A stretch of DNA of 40,239 nt from Chara braunii (taxonomy: Eukaryota; Streptophyta; Charophyceae; Charales; Characeae), in contig BFEA01000364.1 in assembly GCA_003427395.1 (NCBI GenBank), positions 986,904-1,027,142 of the forward strand. The letters are read 5' to 3'. Made by a program: the position numbers and the translations under genes. Under the pieces are notes generated by a model. It was not told the origin of the DNA and ran no database searches. It saw only the letters and a program-made list of their open reading frames with translations. The first letter of the stretch is position 1; each line of letters begins with the position of its first letter. Positions 32,984-40,239 of the stretch are shown here, in pieces.

Positions 32984-34617
32984 CTGGAACAGATTCACCC
33001 TCGGCCTAGGAGAGGAACCGCATACACTAGGTACGTAATGCTTCCTCCTTCCTGTCCTGCTTCCAGATAGGGATTATTGTGATCTTCCTACCAGCGCTTG
33101 GTGGGGAGGCATGTCATTTTTCTGGCACTTCACTTCTCATGTTCTAATAATACGAAACCCGTTCTTCATGAATCCTTGATCACCAGCAAAATGACCTAAC
33201 CGTCCGATTTGATTCATTAGAACACAAGCATACCTAATTTGGTCTGCGAAATGTGGAAAACACCGTTCAGATGTTCGCCATGGTCGAGAGTAAAAAAGAA
33301 AACGTACGCAACGTAGGGATTCCATATGCATCCATGCGAACCAAGACCTAACCACAGGATAGCAAGACCATGATTTCAATTTTCAACCATGGCCGACATG
33401 GCAACGACGGCAACCATGGCCGTGATGATAACCATGGTAACACCATGGTAACACCTTGGTAACCCCATGGTAACCATGACAACATAAGCTAAGGCTGCTA
33501 AGCCTTTTGATTTGAGCAAACTCTAGGTAGCCAAGTGAGGACGACACCGTTCAGCGAGTAGAACCATCGATATTGATGATGACGGATAGCCTAAATCCCA
33601 GTCCTAACCGCAGTCATGCAGACCACACTGACGTTGACAGCACGAGCCTCTGATTTCAACAAACGTGAGTCAGCAACGAGAGTAAAACACAGTTTGGTCT
33701 ATTGGAGCACCCATTCTTGATCATCTACAGCCTACAGGCTACAGCCCAAACCTAACCACAGTTATCAAGACCATGGTCAATTCGAGTTGGTCTAAGGAGT
33801 ATGCGATAATTCTTCCTTCATCCCTCTTTTTTTCCTTAAAAGTTTTTTTCTGCTTTATCCAACGACACATGCAGACTGCGGTGCAGTAACTGCCATTGTG
33901 TGTTTGCTGTGTCGTCTCCTTGTTCCAGCCAGGCATGCAAAGCTATCTCCGGCTTTACAGATCGACCAGCTGCGTTCGCGTTCACCGCCAACAAACTACC
34001 GACGTGCGATGGCGCAAAACCCCGTTGCCTCAACATGAACTGTGAGAAGATCACAAACACAATCACGCCGAGCTCTATTTTTAGCTCAGCAGCAGCAGAC
34101 CCTACGCATGCTAATGTAGTACAAGAGGTACCTATACTCGTCCTTTCTACAGCCCACACCCACGGCCCCTTCCACGTCCCCCTCCTCTGTCTTGTCCCAC
34201 TCGTCTGCATGCAGGAACACCCCTCTTGGCTTGGCCCCTGGTGTGTAATCGACTCGTAGCGTACCAACCGTATCCATGCAGGAACCCCCTTGGCTTGGCG
34301 CCCTAGGAAGAATCACGTACCGCCGGTACCGGCTACATGGAATTTCCGCGAGCGCTGAGATCATCCAGCTTAACAGGATTCTTGAACCTTCAGAGCTGTG
34401 AGCTTCACAGAGTCTTCAGATGAGTATTCATGCTGATGTCAACACCTGTGATGACAGTGCTGTGTACTACATCACCGCTCTTTAACTCTATTGAAACGAT
34501 TACCGTATCGTTATGCAATCTTCATCAAAATCCTGACGAGCCTTAATATCTTCGTGGCTTAAAAACAAAAGCAACGCCCTCGTTCTTGTCTGTAATACCG
34601 GTCACTACAGTCATCGC
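32984..34617. other. Non-coding DNA with diverged repeats
   Basis: A ~28-base motif (CCTAACCACAG...AAGACCATG) occurs at 33343-33372, 33599-33627 and 33748-33776. A duplicated word CATGCAGGAAC...CTTGGCTTGGC lies at about 34208 and 34278. A minus-strand frame (34267-33836) holds a hydrophobic segment, but I cannot support it as a gene. Confidence 0.4.
33432..33475. repeat. 11-bp tandem repeat with CCATGG palindromes
   Basis: Four units of CCATGGTAACA/C begin at 33432, 33443, 33454 and 33465. The third has CCTTGG. Two further CCATGG words lie at 33388 and 33414. Confidence 0.9.
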
Positions 34618-34736
34618 TCATTGGTTCGATCAATCGCCACCGCTGATTAATTCGATCAATCGCCACCGTTGATTGTTTCAATCAATCAATCGCCGCCCTC
34701 GTCGACTGTTTCAATCACACGCCGTCGCCATCGTTG
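34618..34736. repeat. ~27-33 bp minisatellite
   Basis: Four diverged units of the type ATTGGTTCGATCAATCGCC plus ACCGCTG, growing more divergent to the right. Confidence 0.75.
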
Positions 34737-35235
34737 TACATCATGACATCTCGGGGTCAAAGGGATTACTACCCCGGCTGCATAATCCAGAGGACGCCGA
34801 ACATCGCCCCTTCGATCTACGGGAGCAAGCAAGTGGATGACGTGGCAAGAACTCATGAAATGAAGTGGACTCTGAAATGGTCGTCACGAAACAACCGACA
34901 AAACGAGCAAGAAGGCAACACTTCAGGTCCGAAATGATGAAATTCCTTCCTCTTGACGACCCCCTTAGGCACCGAACGACGACCTAACACGACCAGAGAT
35001 GCTCACAATTCGTATCCCGACGTGACTCGAACACGCGATCTCCGCGACATAACACCGCTTAAGAAGATGCGGCTAATCCTGTCCTCCGATACTCATCCTG
35101 ACAGGGTGTTCTCTACTGCTCCGACCCACGTAAGGACCACCGCGTGCTCTTCAACTCTCGTTCTCTATCGTGACGACCTCTACAAAACACATCCATAACA
35201 CCGCCAAGCATATACTTAGTCTGATCTTATCGTTA
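34737..35235. other. Non-coding DNA
   Basis: No gene recognised. GTTCGAGTC on the minus strand (35032-35024) resembles a Pol III B box but no tRNA fold can be built around it. Confidence 0.4.
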
Positions 35236-35340
35236 CAGTCTTCCCCCGAATACAACGTATGGTCAATATATCTGAATTTGGTGTATCTTTCAGTCTAAAT
35301 TCAGCTATAATGACCGTACGTTGTATTCGGGGGAAGACTG
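35236..35340. mobile_element. 105-bp MITE, Tc1/mariner-like, TA duplication
   Basis: Left arm 35236-35279 and right arm 35297-35340 are inverted copies matching at 41 of 44 positions, with a 17-base loop. The ends read CAGTCTTCCCCCGAATACAA. TA dinucleotides flank both ends (35234-35235, 35341-35342). CAGT termini plus a TA target are typical of Tc1/mariner-derived MITEs. It carries no gene and would need a transposase from elsewhere. Confidence 0.9.
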
Positions 35341-35406
35341 TAGTCTGATCGTATTGCTAGTCTGATCTTATCCCTAATTTTATCCTCTGTTCTATATTGG
35401 GAAAGG

Positions 35407-35667
35407 ATGCCGATCGCGGCCACACAGCCTGGTCGGGAAGTAGCATCAAATTCAATCAATGCTCAACATGAAAGAGGGGTATTCACAGGATCGAAATCAA
35501 ACACTGCCAACAGGTCCTCCTACAATGTTCCAACCAGTCCAACAGGTCTCAAGATACCACAAATACAACAGGGTATCCACAGCCTAAAGCGCCTGAGAAA
35601 AGAAAATAGTAAAATACAGGGTATCCACAGCCTAAAGCACCTGAGAAAGGAGATTGAACATGTGTAA
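35407..35667 (+). CDS. Small unrecognised ORF with 16-residue repeat
   Basis: An ATG-started frame of 86 codons. Its C-terminal third contains two copies of IQGIHSLKRLRKENSK (second copy KHLRKEIEH), encoded by a 48-bp tandem repeat at 35568-35663 that keeps the frame. The rest is polar with no domain. It could be a small gene, an exon, or a chance frame over a minisatellite. No start or splice evidence favours one. Confidence 0.2.
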   Translation: MPIAATQPGREVASNSINAQHERGVFTGSKSNTANRSSYNVPTSPTGLKIPQIQQGIHSLKRLRKENSKIQGIHSLKHLRKEIEHV

Positions 35668-36794
35668 CACCAATTTATCTACAAACATGTTTTCTCCCCA
35701 GCCCAAGGTTTTATGGTGCATCGTATTCAAAGAGAAGAGAAGAAAAGAAACTCTGACATTTCACAAGCTCGAGCTCACATGTCTCTTGCCGACGATCCCC
35801 AACCGACCCCCTCCCTCTCTCTGTCGTCCCTCCCGATAATATGTGCATTCCTCTTTTGTAAACAGCCAAAATGTTTTTTAGTGTGTTGCTAATAGATGGC
35901 AACGCAGCCGGCAGTGCAACACACATATCAACCGAACAGACGCACCTCCCTCTCCTGGCCAACTATGGATCGCTGTGCACCCGCGGCGAATATGCAGTCA
36001 ATCATGTCAATGCCGACACTCATTTGGTCTCCTTGTGAGACTCGCGCTCCTTCAGATGCTCCGAGAACTGTTTGCTGAACACTGCGGTCAACACTCCAGT
36101 CTGGCTCGTGATCGCGAGACGAATCAACTTCAGAATCTGTCCCAGAACAACGCAATGGCCAAAACCGAGACACAAAGACAGTTACACGTCAGCGAAGCCC
36201 ACCCAGAAACTTAGGAGAAAACAGAAAAAAAAAAACAGGCCCCACAGAGACTACCTCACTGGTTCCGCATACATTTTTCATCTTTTTTTCTCGCAGTTAC
36301 TTGCTTCTTTACACGCTCTTACCGCAAGTTTAAAGTTTTAACACCACCACCGCCTTACCCCGAGCACAACAGACCCACAAGATGAATGAGCGTATACGCG
36401 AGTATTGGCCGATACAGCCATGATCATGATGAGGGCTCTCGTTGTGGTCTAGGGAAGAGGGTAGAAATCAGCAAAAAAATCTACTGCAAAGGGCAATTTG
36501 AAAGCGAAAGGGAAAGAAATTAAGAACGGATGCAAATGGAATAGCAATCGCAAGAGATGGACAGTTATAGCAGCGTCGGACATCAATGGTAAAAGTTGGA
36601 AAAAAGTCATTTAATCAAACACGTCCCGCCAGAGGTGACCGAAAAAGTGGTTGGAAACAGCGAGCGGCATCAGCGGCGATGATTGTAAAACCACAAAACC
36701 CAGCGGTGAATGCAATTAACACACATACTGCAACATGAAATACACCAAGAAATCATAATAATGAGAAAGTTACTCTCGCTTCTCTCATGGCACA
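35668..36794. other. Non-coding DNA
   Basis: No gene recognised. CCAGAGGTGACCG at about 36630 also occurs at 39533. The last 100 bases may be the 3'UTR of the DUF674 gene. Confidence 0.4.
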
Positions 36795-37817
36795 TCACAT
36801 TGATGAGGAAGGCGTGACGAGTGCAAGGGTGAAGTATGTCACCTCCTCCTTTCCCACATTGACTTGGACACCTGACAAGTCTCCCATATTCGTTATCTTC
36901 ATCTCATTTAGCAACTGGATACTGCGAATCGTCGACAATCTGAAAATCTGAAGATCATCCGTTATCATGAACGTGAAGCCCTCTTTTACAAACCCTGATG
37001 TGCCTGTCACCGTCGGTTCCACTTCTACCTCAAGACCAAGCGCTTTTGAGGAACCCGCGTGTTCTGGACACGTAAAGCTCTGCTGTGGAGAGATCATAGA
37101 TGTACTTCGAGACAGCCCACGGAGTGTCGTAGACGTTCTCCGAGAGATCATAGATGTACTTGGAGAGAGCCGACGCGAGGGAAAAGAGGCACGGAGTGTC
37201 GTAGACGTTCTCGGTACATCTACAACCTTTTCCAGAACTCTAGTGCGACGGATAGACAAAGGAACTTCATGTCGAGATGTAAGGGCATGCATCTCGCGAG
37301 CCGCATCGGTACCATTGCGGTCTGTCTGTGATTGCCCTTGCGATCCCACGTAATCAATCAGCAGCTCGTGGTTCCTTAAAGCAGGCAATGGCGGTTCCAT
37401 CAAATTAGTCTTCGGCGCCACGAATGCCACCTGATCAATGCCACCGGTGCGATCTCTCTGTGATTGCTCTTGGGATCCCACGTAATCAATCAGCAGCTTG
37501 TGGTTCCTTAAAGCAGGCAATGGCGGTTCCATCAAATCAGTCTTCGGCGCCACGAATGCCACCTGATCAATGTCACCGGTGCTGGAGTACACGTTCACAA
37601 TTGAGGGGAGAAACTGGGAGTCCCGTATATCGGACACACTTCCCGTCTCCGACGTCTTCAACAGAATACGCAGCAGTTAGCCTACCGGCAGCGCGAGTAA
37701 AGTAAGCAGTACATCGACGAAGTCCTTCTCTGCTTCGACATAGGCCACCCGCCCGGTCGACACGCTACCCAACAGCTTCACCATCATCTCCGCTTGAGCT
37801 TTGCCTGACGACGCCAT
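36795..37817 (-). pseudogene. DUF674 family gene with one in-frame stop
   Basis: From ATG (37817) the frame runs 340 codons to TGA at 36797-36795, with a single TAA at codon 47 (37679-37677). The N-terminus MVKLLGSVSTGRVAYVEAEK leads into KDFVDVLLTLLALPVG, then the stop, then LLRILLKTSETGS, matching the DUF674 start around its AGKDFVD...LPLG core. The C-terminus FVKEGFTFMITDDLQIF and LLNEMKI and the final VGKEEVTYFTLALVTPSSS match the family end. The middle is shorter than in flowering-plant relatives and built of in-frame repeats: a 132-bp unit (44 residues) twice at about 37310-37574, and 54-bp and 72-bp repeats at about 37090-37215. The function of DUF674 is not established. The stop may be a real null allele or an assembly or sequence error. 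Confidence 0.83.
37310..37574. repeat. 132-bp tandem duplication inside the DUF674 frame
   Basis: Two units (44 codons each) about 94 percent alike by eye, each encoding IDQVAFVAPKTDLMEPPLPA followed by LRNHxLLIDYVGSQ. The length is a multiple of three, so the frame is kept. Confidence 0.92.
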
Positions 37818-38174
37818 GGTAGCCTTGTGAAACTCGCGAGCGGGTTCAAGATTGAAGAGGAAGACCCACGTATTCAGCGAACAGAGCTTGTCTTGTCTAC
37901 CGCTAAACTTAGTCGACGACGTGAATCAACGAGGAAATTACAGATAGAACATACACAAGAAAAAACAACAGAAGAGTTCTTCGGGTCATCCGCTGAAATT
38001 GGAATGATACAGAGAAGAAGATTAGCATGGGACCTGGGGCCACGGCCGACTGGCAGCGATTCGCGTCGGTCAGGAGTAGTATTCGATCACGTGTGCCCCC
38101 GGTGACACGCATAAATCGTTGATGCACATCGGAAATCTGTGGCCAGTTTCTTTCCGGTAGATCCAGTGTAGTCC
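37818..38174. other. Upstream region of the DUF674 gene
   Basis: No second gene. It would hold the promoter and 5'UTR of the minus-strand DUF674 frame. No clear TATA box was picked out. Confidence 0.35.
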
Positions 38175-38336
38175 TTTTTTTTTTTTTTTTTTTGTGAAAA
38201 GGGCAACAGCCTTGAGATGTTATCATCGAACTGACTGGTCAGAATTGTACTATATCACTCGTCTGTTTCCAGTGGAGTTTGAACTCTGGTCTGTATTTCA
38301 ACAGTTCATGGGTGTACCGACTGAGCTAGGCCAGTT
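38175..38336 (-). mobile_element. tRNA-derived SINE, copy B
   Basis: Same family as 20730-20979. Minus-strand A box TAGCTCAGTCGG (38328-38317), followed by TACACCCATGAACTGTTGAA, B box GTTCAAACT (38284-38276), then GGTCAGTTCGATGATAACAT, CTCAAGGC and an A tail (poly-T on + at 38175-38193). No clean target duplication was found. Confidence 0.87.
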
Positions 38337-38768
38337 GGTAGTGGAGTCCATTTGACGTTCAGCTGTAGTCCATTCGACGTTCAGTCACTGTAGAGTCACT
38401 GTATCTACGACGAGATATCGGGTCTCGCTCCACTACTCTAGACTGATAGACCGCGCCTGGCGCGGTAGCGCAGCCAAGGGGCGGAAGGGTGACGCTTAAG
38501 GAGCGAGGAGGCATTTCGTGGGGGAAGGGGGAGGGAAAAAAAAGGCACAGCAATAAGGACGTTTTGGGCCGTGCCAAGGAGAAGGCAGACACCACAGGAC
38601 ATTTGTTGACGATCCCACCAAATGGCTCCACCCACCGCAGAGAGGAGGAGGGAAGGGCTTACAGCCAGGATGGTTGTGTATACACTGATGTCTTTTGTCG
38701 TCTAGCTATCACATTCCATATGGGGAATGTCGTCGACCGCTTAGTACATCTTAGAGGGGTATACAAGG
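38337..38768. other. Non-coding DNA
   Basis: A short duplication (AGTCCATTYGACGTTCAG) lies at about 38346-38383. The perfect hairpin CCGCGC-CTG-GCGCGG is at 38451-38465. No gene recognised. Confidence 0.4.
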
Positions 38769-38860
38769 AGTCGTTGCATGCAAAATAGGGTTGTGGCCGC
38801 CAACAGGAGACCGACCGGTCGTTTCCTCACGTAACGTGGCTGCGGTCGGAAGAGGGTGGC
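38769..38860 (+). repeat. Direct repeat flanking a minisatellite, left copy
   Basis: Shares GTCGTTGCATGCAA, AGGGTTG, GACCGACCGGTC and GGYTGCGGTCG in order with 39367-39455. Confidence 0.75.
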
Positions 38861-39056
38861 GTGGTCATGCGGTGAAGAGCGGGGAGGTGTAGGTCGTTGG
38901 AGGGTTTCAGGTATAGGAAAGTTTGATGTTTGATGTGGCTGCACACTGCACAAGCAGTGTGCATCACGACCCGTAGTTAGTAGGGAAGGGATTTCTGTGG
39001 CTGCATTAGCCGTAACGTCTGCCAGATTCGTCGGGCTACCGTAGGGCGCATGTTGT

Positions 39057-39220
39057 CTGGGGGTGGACGGAGTTGTGGGTAGTATGCAGAATTCTGGGGG
39101 TGGACGGAGTTGCGGGTTGTATGCAGGTTTCTGGGGGTGGATGGAGTTGGGGTGGACGGAGTTGCAGGTAGTATGCAGGTTTCTGCCGGTGGATGGAGTT
39201 GCGGGTAGATGCATGCAGAA
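39057..39220. repeat. 37-bp minisatellite
   Basis: Units of the type CTGGGGGTGGACGGAGTTGC plus GGGTAGTATGCAGGTTT start at 39057, 39094, 39131 and 39183. The third unit carries a 15-base internal duplication. Confidence 0.9.
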
Positions 39221-39366
39221 ACGAAAAAGCAAAAAAAAACGCAAAAATCTTCCTCAACCGCAAATCTCCACAAACACGTCCAGATTCAGCCTTCGAGGAC
39301 ACTGCACGCTGCTCGCGGGACTTGGCCCCTGTGGTGATTGCTGGCAGCGGCAGCCAGTGACTCGGG

Positions 39367-39455
39367 CGTCGTTGCATGCAATAAAGGGTTGCTGACGGTG
39401 AAAGGGGACCGACCGGTCATGCGGGCGGTGTGGTTGCGGTCGTGGTAGAGGGTTG
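39367..39455 (+). repeat. Direct repeat flanking a minisatellite, right copy
   Basis: Partner of 38769-38860, 598 bases downstream. Confidence 0.75.
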
Positions 39456-39654
39456 TGCGGTTGTGCGGTCTTGTTTCTAGTTAGGAAAGAAAGTGTTATC
39501 TAGTCGTTCAGTATGTGTACAAAGATCGACGGCCAGAGGTGACCGGGCGTATACGGCCACCCGGGTCTGTTGCAATGTTAAAGTGACAAATCACTTCCCT
39601 CTCGAGGTTTTGTTCGGGTTTCGAGTGTGCACGTGTTACATCTTCGACTCACAC

Positions 39655-40007
39655 GGGTCCTACCGGACCCGACTTAGGGCCGGAGGGACACACCAGGGCC
39701 TAAAGGCCCGACCTTTGGGGTTACAGGCCCTAAAGGCCCGATTTTGGACTATCACCCATCGGGTAGGCCCAAACGACACTTCGTTTGGGCCTGGCGGCGC
39801 TCTTGAAGCTGCCGCCCGCCGATTGAGGCTGAACCGTCCATCTGGACGGTCCAGGGTCTGGCCTGGCCTCGCAGCATTGAGGCCAGACCATTGCCAACCG
39901 GTATAAGTACCGGTATCCGCCTCAGTAGGGGGATCGGCCTACCGGAACTCTACCAGCACGGCATGGTCAGTGCTAGGGCACTGTTTTGATGCGCTAAACT
40001 TAGCGCA
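39655..40007. repeat. Array of seven consecutive hairpins
   Basis: GGGTCC-TACC-GGACCC (39655-39670); GGGCC-TAAA-GGCCC (39696-39709); GGCC-CTAAA-GGCC (39726-39738); arms AGGCCCAAACGA/TCGTTTGGGCCT with a 4-base loop (39765-39792); ACCGTCCA-TC-TGGACGGT (39833-39850); arms GGTCTGGCCT/AGGCCAGACC (39855-39889); ACCGGTA-TAAG-TACCGGT (39897-39914); and further on TGCGCTAA-AC-TTAGCGCA (39990-40007), making eight if the GGCC pair is counted apart. All arms are perfect. TATAAGTA (39902-39909) could be a TATA element, and a pyrimidine-rich stretch follows, so an LTR is possible. Confidence 0.75.
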
Positions 40008-40239
40008 GGGGCTGAAGCAGGAGCGCAGCAGCGAGCGGAGCAGCAGCGGGCGACTGAGCTTGCACGGCGGTTCTGAGGTATCGGGAGCTTGGAGGGTCTC
40101 TCCTCCTCTCCCTCGCCAGTCCCCTCTCTCTCTCTCTCCTCTTCCTCCTTCTTCTTCTTCTTCTTCTTCTTCTTCTTCTTCAGATTGGAGACTATCCAGT
40201 TGGACAGAGATCAGAGTTGGATTTCGGTGATACGAGACT
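40008..40239. other. Pyrimidine-rich window end with (CTT)n
   Basis: CT-rich DNA with a (CTT)n tract at 40146-40181. No gene can be called before the window ends. Confidence 0.7.

Noticed and set aside
33836-34267. 143-codon minus-strand frame with a hydrophobic segment
   Set aside because: No known domain, and overlapping frames of similar length exist on both strands.
34985-35095. Possible tRNA on the minus strand
   Set aside because: A good T-arm and B box (GTTCGAGTC) are present, but no proper anticodon arm or 7-bp acceptor stem can be formed.
38769-39455. CRISPR-like array
   Set aside because: The repeats are minisatellite units without unique spacers, in a eukaryotic sequence.

Overview
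The window is nuclear DNA of a repeat-rich eukaryote, most likely a streptophyte (land plant or charophyte alga). The reasons are two L1-type LINEs of the plant kind (DUF4283 plus zinc-knuckle ORF1, endonuclease/RT/zf-RVT ORF2), a U2 snRNA sequence with a plant-type 5' end, and a reading frame of the plant family DUF674. Dense microsatellites, an 889-base N gap and the near absence of intact genes fit a large genome such as Chara, but the species cannot be fixed from the sequence alone.

Layout. 1-1780: (GA)n, AT-rich and CA-rich DNA, and a cluster of perfect hairpins (1212-1386). 1790-10306 (-): a long, decayed L1-type LINE with recognisable ORF1 and ORF2, followed to about 12240 by probable 5'UTR with 67-bp and 209-bp tandem duplications. 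12240-14890: no certain gene, a degenerate reading frame, a hairpin array with a conserved tail, and a small foldback. 14890-20173 (+): a second, unrelated L1-type LINE, frameshifted, ending in A25. 20640-21195: three neighbouring products of target-primed reverse transcription: a 39-bp insert with a 17-bp target duplication, a tRNA-derived SINE, and a U2 snRNA retropseudogene with a 14-bp target duplication. 21287-21454: a foldback. 22049-22645 (+): the only intact gene seen, a secreted six-cysteine DUF4360 protein with a TATA box upstream. 23688-24576: assembly gap. 24577-35230: non-coding DNA with compound (CT)n(CA)n tracts, short tandem and dispersed duplications, and a second copy of the hairpin-plus-tail repeat (31794-31944). 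35236-35340: a 105-bp MITE with TA duplication. 36795-37817 (-): a DUF674 gene broken by one in-frame stop. 38175-38336 (-): a second SINE copy. 38770-40239: minisatellite DNA bracketed by a direct repeat, then the most striking hairpin array (39655-40007).

The genes do not form a pathway. The window is best read as a record of retrotransposition: LINEs supply the machinery, and SINE and U2 copies carry its marks. The least explained signal is the set of hairpin arrays at 1212-1386, 14263-14422, 31297-31586 and 39655-40007. In these, hairpins differ in sequence but each has nearly perfect arms. Two arrays lie next to a shared ~138-bp tail, which suggests a structured repeat family.
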